Position numbers and translations under genes: made by a program | Shown: in pieces, positions 60,135 through 63,828 of the stretch | Layout: every line of letters starts with the position of its first letter | Numbering within the stretch: position 1 is the stretch's first letter | Notes under the pieces: model-generated | What the model saw: the letters and a program-made list of their open reading frames with translations, nothing else | The model's database searches: none | Told to the model about the DNA's origin: nothing | Origin: Acanthosepion lycidas | Lineage: Eukaryota; Mollusca; Cephalopoda; Sepiida; Sepiidae | Assembly: GCA_963932145.1 (NCBI GenBank) | Contig: OZ010596.1 | Coordinates: 79,530,279-79,594,278 of the forward strand | Direction of reading: 5' to 3' | Length of the DNA: 64,000 bases

Positions 60135-62178
60135 ACAATTATAGGTACATCAGTTAAGTTCTTCATCTCCTTATGAAAAAAAAAAAAGGCATTTATTTTC
60201 AACAAATACCGTATATTTCTGGATATAAGACAGCCTTTAAATTCCAAAAATTACCCTTAAAAATTGAGGGTCATCTTATACTACAATTCTAAAGAAGAAA
60301 CATTAAATTCTGGGTGGTCAATGAAAAAATTCACATTATCAAATAAACTGATAATAAAAGTAATAAAACCATTTCTATTTTATATATTACTGGCATAACT
60401 TCATAATAAATTGCCTATTTGAAGAATAATTCCATATCAATGAAATCAACCTGTATCCATGCAAGTGCAGCTGAGAAAATGTAAATATCAAGTTATGATT
60501 GCATTTATAGCAACCTTTATCTTCAGACTATAATGATCATCATCATTGTGTTAATTACGGCAGTCATAACATTTAGGGTAACATAATATTCATTTTGATT
60601 ATAAATAATAATGCAGTTTACGAAATGAAGAAGAAAAAGAACCAGTATTTGTAAGGGATCATGTGATGAAGCATAAACAAATCAATGGTTTCCCTGGGGG
60701 GGGGACGTTTGTAGGGAATACATGATATAGAATTGGTTTTGTTATTTTGAATTTCTAAGGAGATACAGTAAGTCAGAATATTTCCAAGAACGTCTTCATA
60801 CATTAAGAAATGGACAAAGTCCGACAATTTATTTATTAAAGACATTTTTATGTTTAACGTTCTTTTTATAGATGCAAGTATTTAAGTAAATGCTCTGTTT
60901 ATAATAAACAGTATTAAATAACATTTACCGGCCTGAATGTCCGAGAAATTTTCATAGAAAATATTCGTCCTTTGACATTCAGGCCGGTAAATGTTATTTA
61001 ATACTGTTTATTATAAACAGAGCATTTACTTAAATACTTGTATCTATAAAAAGAACGTTAAACATCTTCATATAATCAATAAGCAGTCAAACAGAAAAAG
61101 ATAAAGACAAAAAAAAAAAAAAAATTAATTCCTGATAAAAATTTGCAACATTTGAAAAAATTTTAACTCTTTGAGTTTGTAGCAAAGATGGAGGGAATAC
61201 TTTCAAATTGTGTGTCAGTAATTTGAACATGCAACCACAAAATCAGCATTTAGTGTCTCAGCTTAAGGGTTAATCAGCCAATACATCATCATAATTGGCA
61301 ATAAGTAGTAATATCAGTTATTTGTGTCAACAACTAAACTTCTACTCTAAATTTCTTTTGTAAATATGGCAACCAAGCAGTTCAAAACCAAATTAGCAGG
61401 GTGGTAGCTACTGTTAGGATCCCAGCTATGGGTAAATAGTTAACCCCCAACCTGGCACCCAAACACTATACAAGTATAAAAATAGATTTTTATAGTAAAA
61501 ATACCAGCAATGCATTTGGTGGAGGGTGGGAGGAATATTACCAGCAATACATTTTTGGAGGGAAAAAAAATATTACCTGCATACATTTTTGAAAAAAAAA
61601 AATTACCATCAATACATTTGTCTCTCAACAAAAACCCTCTTTACAGAAATATGTCAATAAAACCTGATCTACAAACTGATTTCTTATAAAAAAATACATA
61701 TTATATTCATATGAACTTATCCTAAAAATCTTGCCGGCGTTAAATAACCCATTGAGGTTGCTATACCATAAAACAAAATAAACCAAACCAAACTTAATTT
61801 TTCCATGTTTATCATGTCTTAAATTCTCCCTTGTCTTTTCAAGTTTTGTCCTTAAAACCTACAATAAAGCTGGAAAGAGAATCTTTTATACAACTAACAA
61901 TATTGAACAGCAAAAAATACTTTAAAAATATTTGTACATTCATTAAACTTTTACCATAAATTTCTTCATTCTCAATAGTTTTACAATTCTTACAGGTTTT
62001 TTTTTTTTTTTTTTTTTTTCCTTCTGATACCAGAAATTTATCATAAAAATAAATCTGTTTTCTTCATACATATTCTCTATTCAGCTAAATTTAATACCCA
62101 ATTTCTTTTTGTGAATTTGTTACAAATTTATGAAATTCTAATAATTAGCAATTAAACATCAGCGAGCAACTTTTGCTG

Positions 62179-62237
<59 letters not shown>

Positions 62238-63828
62238 CATGAATCATTCATACAAAAAACAAATTAGTGAATTAATGATATAAATGGCATTAATACATCT
62301 TTGCAAACAAATTTATTAAAATTACATTAACCCACGAACCTCTAGATGAATGTTGTGACCCCTGTTTTTAATAAATTCAACTTGTATAAGTTTTTTTTTT
62401 TTTTTTTTTGCTAGTACTTTCGTCTGTTCATACAGACATCAAGAGGCTTGAAAATTGATTTGTTTTTGTTTTTTTAAATACATCCAGGTAATAACAGGAC
62501 ATGAAAGATTAGATTTGAATCGAAATATGTTTTTGAGAAATGTGTTATTGTTAACTGTAAGAAATTCTGGAGCGTGTGGTCACAATGCTGAGGTTGAATT
62601 TTTTTTTTTAAATTTAAGAGATATATATAAGTAATGGACAATGTTTTGATATTACAGGTACAAATAGCTGTCTCTTATTGCTTACCACCACTGGTTCCAG
62701 CCATTAAGTCTGATGCCAGTACAATTGTACAACAACTTCTCAAACTTTTACTTGAATCTGATAACTATGGAGAACGAAAAGGTGCAGCTTATGGACTTGC
62801 CGGCCTCATTAAAGGCCTTGGAATTGTTGCCCTTAAACAAATGGACATTATGACAACCCTTACAAATTCCATTCAGGATAAGAAAAGTCCACGGAAAAGA
62901 GAAGGTAATATAGATTCTGCTTCTTTTTGTTTGAATTTTATTCTTTTGCAAATGTAAAGAATTTCTATTTAAAGTTATATTATCCTTCCTTCTTCACTGT
63001 TACTTATTGTTATTTTTTTATTCCTGTTCTTTCTCGTCCTGGGCATGATGATAAACTACGTCCAGCAGCAAGGCCTCTGATCAGGAGGTTTTGAGGAGCA
63101 TGGAACCACCTCTTAACTGCTGGTTTTCCCAGGTCCACCCTGACCTGCGGTGGTAGCACCTGTTAGGCTCCCAGCTATGGGCAAATGTTTAACACCCAAA
63201 CTTGTGTAAAACTAGGTTTTAATATCAGAAATATTTTGTAATAAAAAAAAAAAATTACCAGCAATAATTTTTGAAGGAAAATTTATCACCAATACTTTAA
63301 AAAAAAAAAAAAACTACCAGTAATACAGTTATATATTCTTTGAAAAAAAATATGACCAGCTATATATTTCTTGAAGGAAAAATATTCCCAGAAATAGATT
63401 TTTGGAGAAAAATATATTACCAGCAATAAAAATTTTGTCGGCATTAAATAACCGATTGAGGTTTATATGCTGTAAAACAAACCAACCCATTCTTGTTCTG
63501 TCCTCATTTTCAAATCAAGATTTAAATCAACCACAATAGATGGGAACCACAATATATATCTTGTTTATTGGTCAGGTTTGTTTTAAAATGAAAATAAAGG
63601 GAAACAAAAAAAATCTCTCACCACAAAAAATAAAATTTACAGTTTAAATCAAACTTTTTGTTTTAATTCTCTAAATTTATGCTCTTTTTATGTGTCTCTA
63701 TTCCAGGCGCACTATTTGCCTTTGAAATGCTATGCACTATGTTGGGGAAATTGTTTGAACCTTATGTAGTTGTTATTCTACCCCACCTGCTACTTTGCTT
63801 TGGAGATAATAACATGTATGTGAGACAG
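18773..63828 (+). CDS. GCN1: GCN1, eIF2-alpha kinase activator / ribosome-collision sensor (31 exons, 3'-incomplete)
   Basis: GCN1 is a giant cytosolic HEAT-repeat protein that binds stalled or collided ribosomes and activates the kinase GCN2, leading to eIF2-alpha phosphorylation and the integrated stress response. Thirty-one exons join in phase to 1469 codons with no stop. Anchors that align with human GCN1 (about 2670 residues, recalled from memory) include [82 protein letters not shown] and [14 protein letters not shown]. The window stops just inside the eEF3-like HEAT region. The GCN2 RWD-binding region lies further right. The start at 18773 is chosen because MADVPVS joins in phase to the conserved second exon. 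All introns use GT-AG except possibly the tentative intron after 56804. The largest intron seen is intron 2 (7.2 kb). Only exon 27 is doubtful. Confidence 0.95.
18915..19014 (+). CDS. GCN1: GCN1 exon 2
   Basis: Residues 8-41. Contains [20 protein letters not shown], parallel to human LKRFAGKVTTASVKERREI. Acceptor TTTTTTACAG, donor GTAAAA, phase 1. Confidence 0.93.
20781..20827. repeat. Perfect 22-bp hairpin with 3-nt loop
   Basis: Arms 20781-20802 (CCATAGCACAACTAGAGTTT and TA) and 20806-20827 are exact reverse complements around TAA. Flanks show no further symmetry and no obvious target duplication. Confidence 0.9.
20880..21190 (-). mobile_element. tRNA-headed retroelement with 'GATGAGGACAATAG' tail
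   Basis: On the minus strand a head with box-B-like TGTGAGTTCAATCCCTGGG (about 21115-21133) leads to a tail with GAAGAAGGCTGG, AACATTATAATAACAACAAA and GATGAGGACAATAGTTTG, ending in AAATAGTATAAAT and CTCATCTCAGAAATT. The organisation matches the copies near 24500 and 42720-43120. Confidence 0.6.
21395..21752 (+). mobile_element. 5S rRNA/tRNA composite SINE, copy 2
   Basis: The 5S-like head ATTGAAGTTGAGCAACATCG, AATGGGTGACCACTTGAGAA, CCAGGTGCTGTAAACTTGGG is well preserved. The tRNA-like middle has GTTCCAATTCCAG. The body CATAAATACTCTTGAGAAA and tail CTGGCTTTAAATAACCTGCA complete it. Confidence 0.8.
22045..22364 (+). pseudogene. GIY-YIG endonuclease relic (Penelope-type)
   Basis: In frame pieces: [13 protein letters not shown], then [12 protein letters not shown] and [31 protein letters not shown]. 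The K-Y-I-G-E-T motif followed by Arg/His spacing and a C-terminal E-N block matches the GIY-YIG domain of retroelements. A stop splits it after YIGETP. It is a different subfamily from the copy at 895-1389. Confidence 0.5.
22620..23012. repeat. Poly-T/GT tract and second GT microsatellite
   Basis: T15 followed by (GT)16 at 22621-22668, then another (GT)15 at 22980-23011. Confidence 0.9.
23607..23708. mobile_element. Hairpin MITE with mariner-type ends, 102 bp
   Basis: TA-flanked; starts TTAGGTTGGTGCAAAAATAA and ends with its reverse complement. The arms pair almost completely, including AATGACGTAATAATGTCG against CGACATTATTACGTCATT, around a small centre with its own ACGTTAAAAAATACGT symmetry. 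Confidence 0.9.
24488..24772. mobile_element. Inverted pair of 'GATGAGGACAATAG' tails
   Basis: The left arm read on the minus strand gives CTGAAAAAGGCCAGAGCATA, CGACCGAAATGTTGTGAATA and AAAGATGAAGACAATAATCA. The right arm on the plus strand gives AGAAGGCTGGAGCGAACAGC, GACCAAAACTTTGTGAATAT and AAAGATGAGGACAACAGTCC. The arms of about 90 nt flank about 100 nt containing a GGGTTCAG piece of the SINE body. Confidence 0.7.
25412..25955 (+). mobile_element. Mariner-superfamily transposase relic
   Basis: The plus strand carries a frame with [20 protein letters not shown], the third-catalytic-residue block of a mariner-type transposase (usually SPDLTP-D-FLWG). It is followed by [19 protein letters not shown], the usual C-terminus. 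A TGA interrupts it. Ends ATACAAGGTATTTCAAAAGT and the reverse complement of CAGACTTAAAACAACCTGTA look like degenerate terminal repeats. The upstream two thirds of the gene are missing. Confidence 0.65.
26208..26406 (+). CDS. GCN1: GCN1 exon 3
   Basis: Residues 41-107, including [20 protein letters not shown] and [14 protein letters not shown]. Matches the human LPEGAVKGLCKLF region. Acceptor CTTTTAG, donor GTAAGT, phase 1 in, 2 out. Confidence 0.92.
26771..26879 (+). CDS. GCN1: GCN1 exon 4
   Basis: Residues 107-143, [13 protein letters not shown] (human ALLALTWTCLLVRIVF). Acceptor TTTCTTCTAG, donor GTAAGT, phase 0 out. Confidence 0.92.
27118..27480 (+). mobile_element. 5S rRNA/tRNA composite SINE, copy 3
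   Basis: Head: CACTGAAGTTAAGCAATGTC, AATGAGTGACCATTTTGTTA, CCAGGTGCTGTAAGCTTGGA. Middle: GCTGTAATGAATAATGGCAT and AGTTCCAATTCCC. Tail: CTGGCTTTAAATAACCTTCA-GGGTTGATAAATCATAAAAAA. Confidence 0.82.
27655..27805 (+). mobile_element. 5'-truncated composite SINE (tail only)
   Basis: Begins near the CCCAGCTATGGGTTAATTAG body block and ends TGGCTTTAAATAACCTACAA and GATAAGCCATAGAAAA. Confidence 0.75.
28108..28206 (+). CDS. GCN1: GCN1 exon 5
   Basis: Residues 144-176, [20 protein letters not shown] and ICSVWKK (human LEVLGGSHKHAVDGAVKKLTKLWKE). Phase 0 both ends. Confidence 0.92.
28207..29224 (+). other. GCN1 intron 5
   Basis: 1.0 kb of AT-rich sequence. 28800-28920 resembles a degraded piece of the GATGAGGACAATAG tail family (GGACACAATGGCTGAAATGTC, then AACGAGGATGTTAGTGC). 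Confidence 0.55.
29225..29359 (+). CDS. GCN1: GCN1 exon 6
   Basis: Residues 177-221, [20 protein letters not shown] and MAFIMKYF. Phase 0 both ends. Confidence 0.92.
30325..30795 (+). mobile_element. 5S rRNA/tRNA composite SINE, copy 4, split by a MITE
   Basis: Head: CACCAAAGTTAAGTAACATA, ATGGGTGACTGCTTAGAAAT, CCAGGTGCTGTAAGTTTGGA. Middle: GGTGGTGTAATGGATAATGG, a good tRNA A-box-like block. The tail is interrupted at 30640-30741 by the hairpin MITE and resumes TTTTCTGGCTTTGAATAACC. Confidence 0.82.
30640..30741. mobile_element. Hairpin MITE with mariner-type ends, 102 bp, nested
   Basis: Same length and ends as the copy at 23607-23708, with TA duplications inside the SINE tail. Arms AATGATGTAACAATGTCG and CGACATTATTACGTCATT pair with two differences. 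Confidence 0.9.
30800..31280. other. Unassigned GC-richer repeat-like segment
   Basis: Composition differs from the flanking intron and a 72-codon minus-strand frame (30861-31079) spans part of it, but no protein motif is recognisable. Probably part of an old retroelement. Confidence 0.3.
31830..31898 (+). CDS. GCN1: GCN1 exon 7
   Basis: Residues 222-244, [20 protein letters not shown] (human KSALLDFYMKNILMSKVKPP). Acceptor directly after a long poly-T run. Confidence 0.9.
32053..32161 (+). CDS. GCN1: GCN1 exon 8
   Basis: Residues 245-281, [20 protein letters not shown] (human HSEFKDLILPTIQKSLLRSP). Donor GTCAGT, phase 1 out. Confidence 0.93.
32530..33480 (-). pseudogene. maT-type (DD37D) mariner transposase relic
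   Basis: Minus-strand frames read [17 protein letters not shown] (first catalytic Asp), then WQQDSAP (second), then [10 protein letters not shown] (third). Between the second and third Asp there are 37 residues when the frame is followed across one shift, the signature of the maT group. A HEAT-like appearance of the flank is coincidental. Stops and a frameshift between 32720 and 32929 kill it. A TATACAAGGTGCTCAGGTTA-like end is at 33460-33482. Confidence 0.75.
33487..33960 (-). pseudogene. Second transposase-like relic, C-terminal part
   Basis: On the minus strand the text around 33560-33700 reads approximately [20 protein letters not shown], which resembles the terminal R-F-xx-C-xx-x-G-G-H-F block of mariner-type transposases. 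No catalytic motif can be found. Low certainty. Confidence 0.4.
34137..34183. repeat. 20-bp hairpin, one mismatch
   Basis: CAAAATTGCTGTGTTCATCT and its near reverse complement flank a 7-nt loop. It could be a tiny fold-back insertion or a remnant of a larger one. Confidence 0.8.
34514..34588 (+). CDS. GCN1: GCN1 exon 9
   Basis: Residues 281-306, [20 protein letters not shown] (human LLASVTLDLSQYAMDIVKGL). Phase 1 both ends. Confidence 0.95.
34589..35746 (+). other. GCN1 intron 9
   Basis: 1.2 kb with nothing recognised apart from a G-rich patch at 35110-35152 and a 37-nt poly-T tract (35700-35738) as polypyrimidine tract. Confidence 0.7.
35747..35875 (+). CDS. GCN1: GCN1 exon 10
   Basis: Residues 306-349, [20 protein letters not shown] (human RNLARQCSDSSAMESLTKHL). 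Phase 1 both ends. Confidence 0.95.
36955..37675 (+). mobile_element. SINE family B copy, split by a fold-back element
   Basis: Head TTCTGGGTAAGACGATAAAC, middle CCACCCTGACCTTTGGTAGT and CCCAGCTATGAACAAATAG, AGCAATACATTTTTG module, then interruption. It resumes with ACCAGCAATACGTTTGACTC and ends GCATTAAATAACCCATTGAG-GTTGATATGCCATGAAAC. Confidence 0.75.
37215..37411. mobile_element. Fold-back element inside the SINE
   Basis: Left arm ATTACACAGCAAAACAGTC to GTATAAATCTATTTCAGCCA and CTAAGTAC; right arm (37339-37411) is the inverted copy, about 70 nt, with a few indels. The GTATAAATCTATTTCAGCCA part is perfectly inverted apart from one base. Confidence 0.75.
38560..38712 (+). CDS. GCN1: GCN1 exon 11
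   Basis: Residues 349-400, [19 protein letters not shown] and [12 protein letters not shown] (human GSEGKLTVVAQKMSVLSGI and AELFIPFLQQE). Phase 1 both ends. Confidence 0.95.
38713..40351 (+). other. GCN1 intron 11 (1.6 kb)
   Basis: Contains a short piece of the AAGCAAGGTGATGATGCCAC repeat (38760-38870) and a possible Helitron-like segment (39395-39790). Confidence 0.6.
39395..39790 (+). mobile_element. Possible Helitron-like terminal segment
   Basis: TCTATATTTATAAAACAAGATGTCTGTGTG-type openings are common 5' termini of invertebrate Helitrons. I could not find a CTRR 3' end with hairpin, so this is only a resemblance. Confidence 0.25.
40352..40449 (+). CDS. GCN1: GCN1 exon 12
   Basis: Residues 400-432, [20 protein letters not shown] (human VHEGTLVHAVSVLALWCNRF). 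Phase 1 in, 0 out. Confidence 0.95.
40715..40790 (+). CDS. GCN1: GCN1 exon 13
   Basis: Residues 433-458, [20 protein letters not shown] (human LKTSTSAVRHAYLQCMLASY). Phase 1 out. Confidence 0.95.
40791..41516 (+). other. GCN1 intron 13
   Basis: AT-rich with a TA microsatellite at 41427-41468; nothing else recognised. Confidence 0.8.
41517..41762 (+). CDS. GCN1: GCN1 exon 14
   Basis: Residues 458-540, [20 protein letters not shown] and [13 protein letters not shown] (human VEKAASQSTQVPTITEG and FTSEKFLVMASEE region). Phase 1 both ends. Confidence 0.95.
41763..42473 (+). other. GCN1 intron 14
   Basis: Contains one tRNA-derived SINE (42015-42330). Confidence 0.8.
42015..42330 (+). mobile_element. 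tRNA-derived SINE
   Basis: A-box-like ATGCCGGAATGGTAAAAATG and B-box GGTTCGAATCTC (42070-42081) mark a tRNA-like head of about 70 nt. The body has a perfect small hairpin GGCACTTTTCAAAAGTGCC (42150-42168) and ends in AAATAATTTGCTCTCTCTAA. Unlike the other heads here, the B box is canonical. Confidence 0.7.
42474..42549 (+). CDS. GCN1: GCN1 exon 15
   Basis: Residues 540-565, [20 protein letters not shown] (human LCTVLHLTERLFLDHPHRLT). Donor GTTAGT, phase 2 out. Confidence 0.92.
42550..43398 (+). other. GCN1 intron 15
   Basis: Almost filled by the inverted-tail retroelement complex at 42700-43345. Confidence 0.85.
42700..43345. mobile_element. tRNA-headed element with inverted 'GATGAGGACAATAG' tails, left tail duplicated
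   Basis: On the minus strand a head with A-box-like GTGGCACAATGGATAAAGG and B-box-like GAGTTCAACACC (43035-43115) leads into a body and a tail containing CTGAAGGTCGAAACGTTGTG, ATATGGCAACAAAGATGAGG and AATAATGTAAATAG. That tail is present twice in tandem (42700-42800 and 42800-42910). On the plus strand a third tail (43253-43345) reads AGAAGAAGGCCGGAACATAC, AATGGCCGAAACGTTGTGAT, facing the others. Confidence 0.72.
43399..43558 (+). CDS. GCN1: GCN1 exon 16
   Basis: Residues 565-618, [20 protein letters not shown] (human YHRALVAVLLSRTWHVRRQA). Donor GTATTA, phase 0 out. Confidence 0.93.
43942..44113 (+). CDS. GCN1: GCN1 exon 17
   Basis: Residues 619-676. Acidic linker [10 protein letters not shown] then [20 protein letters not shown] and [11 protein letters not shown] (human LIISHHPSLV). 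Phase 1 out. Confidence 0.93.
44114..45457 (+). other. GCN1 intron 17 (1.3 kb)
   Basis: No repeat or gene recognised. Contains a direct duplication AATTCTTTAAATGAATTTAA at 44337-44366. Confidence 0.6.
45458..45579 (+). CDS. GCN1: GCN1 exon 18
   Basis: Residues 676-716, [19 protein letters not shown] (human SGLWPALLARMKIDPEAF). Phase 0 out. Confidence 0.93.
45580..46398 (+). other. GCN1 intron 18
   Basis: A CA microsatellite at 45610-45636 and ACC-rich patches at 46140-46215; nothing else recognised. Confidence 0.7.
46399..46577 (+). CDS. GCN1: GCN1 exon 19
   Basis: Residues 717-776, [20 protein letters not shown] and [12 protein letters not shown] (human AMGSLSVLSPDRVLPQL and AGELYDKSIIQS). 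Donor GTCAGT, phase 2 out. Confidence 0.94.
46578..47458 (+). other. GCN1 intron 19
   Basis: Holds the best-preserved composite SINE (46680-47047). Confidence 0.85.
46680..47047 (+). mobile_element. 5S rRNA/tRNA composite SINE, copy 5 (most complete)
   Basis: The head follows 5S rRNA nearly end to end: TATGGCCATGTCGTGTTGAA, AAGCTGAGCAACCTCAAAC (A box at 46731), CTAAATGGATGATCACCTGG (C box), GAATAGCAGGTGCTCTGAGG. The tRNA-like part is GGTGGTGTAATGAATAAC and GAGTTCCAATTCC. The body has ACCCTTGGGAAAGGTATGAA and GTATGGGTTAATTAGTAAGA. The tail ends CAAAAGGTTGATAATCCATA. Confidence 0.87.
47459..47552 (+). CDS. GCN1: GCN1 exon 20
   Basis: Residues 776-807, [20 protein letters not shown] (human ANMKRENKAYSFKEQIIELE). 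Highly conserved. Donor GTCAGT, phase 0 out. Confidence 0.96.
47666..47779 (+). CDS. GCN1: GCN1 exon 21
   Basis: Residues 808-845, a Lys/Glu-rich helical segment: [20 protein letters not shown] and [11 protein letters not shown] (human EEIKKKKGIKEEVQLTSKQ). Donor GTTTGT, phase 0 both ends. Confidence 0.95.
47815..48340 (-). mobile_element. LINE 3'-region fragment
   Basis: Shares ACAAGGCTCAAGAGCCA with 7505-7520 and the AAGCAAGGTGATAATG, CTGAGAGTGAAGGAGAA, CAGGAAATAGTGGAT block with 29840-29960 and 38760-38870. 7505 leads into a minus-strand RT C-terminus, so these are probably 3' ends of one LINE family, read on minus. Confidence 0.45.
49444..49587. mobile_element. pogo/Tigger-like MITE, 144 bp
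   Basis: TA-flanked, begins CAGTGTAACCCGGATATAAG and ends, in reverse complement, CAGTATAAGAGAAACCCGGATATAAG. CAG ends next to a TA duplication and a repeated CCGGATATAAGAGA motif are typical of pogo-type non-autonomous elements. The arms differ by a short insertion. Confidence 0.7.
50065..50257 (+). CDS. GCN1: GCN1 exon 22
   Basis: Residues 846-910, [20 protein letters not shown] (human [20 protein letters not shown]). Donor GTGAGC, phase 1 out. Confidence 0.95.
50909..51670 (+). pseudogene. LINE ORF1 with zinc knuckles, frameshifted
   Basis: Starts [20 protein letters not shown]. It switches frame near 51260 ([20 protein letters not shown]), and meets stops near 51363 and again later. The CCHC motifs at 51425-51600 follow [15 protein letters not shown], as in Jockey-clade ORF1. 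Nucleic-acid-binding RNP protein in active relatives; dead here. Confidence 0.7.
51713..51880 (+). pseudogene. LINE ORF2 endonuclease N-terminal fragment
   Basis: [20 protein letters not shown] and [14 protein letters not shown] correspond to the first strand and loop of the APE-type endonuclease (usual YLPPN motif changed to YTPPQ). It is truncated before the catalytic Asp/His residues. Confidence 0.65.
52062..52105 (+). repeat. LINE 3' stem-loop
   Basis: CGGCATG (52062-52068) pairs with CATGCCG (52091-52097) around GAAATGACCC-GAGTTGA. It is followed by TTAAATCCAACATCCAAC, an irregular short tail repeat. Confidence 0.7.
52980..53120 (+). repeat. 'GATGAGGACAATAG' tail copy, with a short inverted piece
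   Basis: CATGAAGAAGGCCAGGATGT, ACAACGACCAAAAGTTGCAA, TAAAGATGAGAACACTAATT, CTCAGAAATATAGACAG. The left neighbour ACACTATTTACATCATTCAA is the inverted outer end of the same tail, so this is an internally deleted inverted pair. Confidence 0.65.
53564..53898 (+). CDS. GCN1: GCN1 exon 23
   Basis: Residues 910-1021, the longest exon: [20 protein letters not shown] (human GTLVSHVTLRLLKPECVLDK), later [16 protein letters not shown]. Phase 1 in, 0 out. Confidence 0.95.
54330..54557 (+). CDS. GCN1: GCN1 exon 24
   Basis: Residues 1022-1097, [20 protein letters not shown] and [20 protein letters not shown], then [11 protein letters not shown] (human LLPRVAMLRLLTWVIGTGSP and ASVRETVLRG). Donor GTATGC, phase 0 both ends. 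Confidence 0.94.
54842..54919. mobile_element. Hairpin MITE with mariner-type ends, 78 bp
   Basis: TA-flanked; TTAGGTTGGTGCAAAAATAA, then ATGTCGTTTTCTCACAT pairing with ATGTGAGGAAACGACAT around AGTAAC. One mismatch in the terminal 20 bp. Confidence 0.9.
55090..55625. other. Unassigned repeat-like segment
   Basis: More GC-rich than the intron around it, with GAGAAGAGGCAAAAGCAGAC and CAATCTCAATCACCCTAGAG blocks. No open frame or known family seen. Confidence 0.3.
55693..55820 (+). CDS. GCN1: GCN1 exon 25
   Basis: Residues 1098-1140, [20 protein letters not shown] and [20 protein letters not shown] (human LRRLWVVKFDKEEEIRKLA). Phase 2 out. Confidence 0.95.
55905..56365. repeat. 24-bp pyrimidine minisatellite in intron 25, about 18 copies
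   Basis: Unit TTCTTTTGCTTTTTCTTGTA plus TTTC, period exactly 24 bp. The only frequent variant is CTTCTTC for CTTTTTC. Because 24 is a multiple of three and no frame of the unit contains a stop, five of six frames stay open for 147-290 codons. The minus strand would read (KEIQEKA)n or (KKQKKYK)n. It lies just upstream of exon 26 and is over 85% pyrimidine on the plus strand. Confidence 0.93.
56527..56719 (+). CDS. GCN1: GCN1 exon 26
   Basis: Residues 1140-1204, [20 protein letters not shown] and [10 protein letters not shown] (human CSLLIDDVIYHEAAVRQAGA and LMEIYQEKLY). Phase 2 in, 0 out. Confidence 0.95.
56785..56804 (+). CDS. GCN1: GCN1 exon 27, tentative 20-nt mini-exon with GC donor
   Basis: Exon 26 ends in phase 0 but exon 28 needs two preceding bases, so a short exon of length 2 mod 3 must lie between. 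The human protein has about 11 residues here (RPPPVLDALGR). The best candidate follows a strong T-rich tract and CCAG at 56784, is 20 nt long (TQPLRK plus TG) and ends at GCAAGA, a rare GC donor. The encoded text does not resemble the human PPPVLDALG, so the true exon may be elsewhere in the intron, missing, or altered in this assembly. Confidence 0.3.
56985..57260 (-). mobile_element. tRNA-type SINE, minus strand
   Basis: Reading minus: GAGTTTGAATTCCAGTCAAG, TTATGCACAAATACTTTTGG, GAAAGGTACGAATCCC, CAGCTATGGGTAAATAGCAG, GACAATTCTGAATTCAAAAC, GCCTCACCAACTTGC. The block from ATGCACAAATAC to GCTATGGGT is shared with the 5S-headed SINEs, so the two have a common central domain under different heads. 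Confidence 0.6.
58076..58235. mobile_element. Fold-back element, 160 bp
   Basis: Left arm TATGACAAAGTAGAAAAAGT, ATTTCCTCCTTTAGGACTCC, AGACTAAACTGAT; right arm is its inverted copy (58167-58235), about 69 nt with about ten differences. The spacer is about 24 nt. Confidence 0.8.
58685..58895 (+). CDS. GCN1: GCN1 exon 28
   Basis: Residues 1211-1281, [20 protein letters not shown] and [20 protein letters not shown] (human GRVISESPPDQWEARCGLAL and ALNDRHPDVRKCMLDAALAT). Its first base completes a codon from the missing or tentative mini-exon. Phase 0 out. Confidence 0.95.
58896..59818 (+). other. GCN1 intron 28
   Basis: TA microsatellites at 59057-59120 and 59596-59630, poly-A at 59187-59203, a 17-bp inverted repeat (59662-59678 and 59709-59725) and a poly-T tract of about 30 before the acceptor. 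Confidence 0.85.
59819..60013 (+). CDS. GCN1: GCN1 exon 29
   Basis: Residues 1282-1346, [20 protein letters not shown] and [20 protein letters not shown] (human ENVNSLLPVFEEFLKNAPND and [20 protein letters not shown]). Near identity; start of the eEF3-like region. Donor GTTGGT. Confidence 0.97.
60850..61065. mobile_element. Head-to-head inverted dimer of a tRNA-Ser-like SINE body
   Basis: Two 92-nt arms (60850-60941 and 60974-61065) are almost exact inverted copies around 32 nt. The arm matches the body of the SINE at 16741-16935 (GACATTCAGGCCGGTAAATG, TTATTTAATACTGTTTAT, CATTTACTTAAATA). The spacer contains GGACGAATATTTTCTATGAA on the minus strand, the junction of the tRNA-like head, so the head itself is lost. 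Confidence 0.85.
61385..61790 (+). mobile_element. SINE family B copy, head truncated
   Basis: GGATCCCAGCTATGGGTAAA, three ACCAGCAATGCATTT-like modules, AACCTGATCTACAAACTGAT, tail GGCGTTAAATAACCCATTGA-GGTTGCTATACCATAAAAC. Confidence 0.75.
62658..62904 (+). CDS. GCN1: GCN1 exon 30
   Basis: Residues 1347-1429, [39 protein letters not shown] and [11 protein letters not shown] (human [39 protein letters not shown]). Phase 1 out. Confidence 0.97.
62905..63706 (+). other. GCN1 intron 30
   Basis: Mostly a SINE family B copy (63035-63480). Confidence 0.85.
63035..63480 (+). mobile_element. SINE family B copy, full length
   Basis: Head GTCCTGGGCATGATGATAAA, AGCAGCAAGGCCTCTGATCA, middle ACCCTGACCTGCGGTGGTAG, CCCAGCTATGGGCAAAT, several A-rich ACCAGCAATA modules, tail GGCATTAAATAACCGATTGA-GGTTTATATGCTGTAAAAC. 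No convincing polymerase III box, so the origin of the head is unknown. Confidence 0.78.
63707..63828 (+). CDS. GCN1: GCN1 exon 31 (last in window)
   Basis: Residues 1429-1469, [20 protein letters not shown] and [17 protein letters not shown] (human [20 protein letters not shown] and [17 protein letters not shown]). Donor GTAAGT, phase 0. The gene continues beyond 64000. Confidence 0.97.

Larger units (their letters stand above)
60014..62657 (+). other. GCN1 intron 29 (2.6 kb)
   Basis: GT microsatellite (60084-60132), inverted SINE dimer (60850-61065), SINE family B copy (61385-61790), poly-T (61999-62019) and CA/TA microsatellite (62180-62231). Confidence 0.85.
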
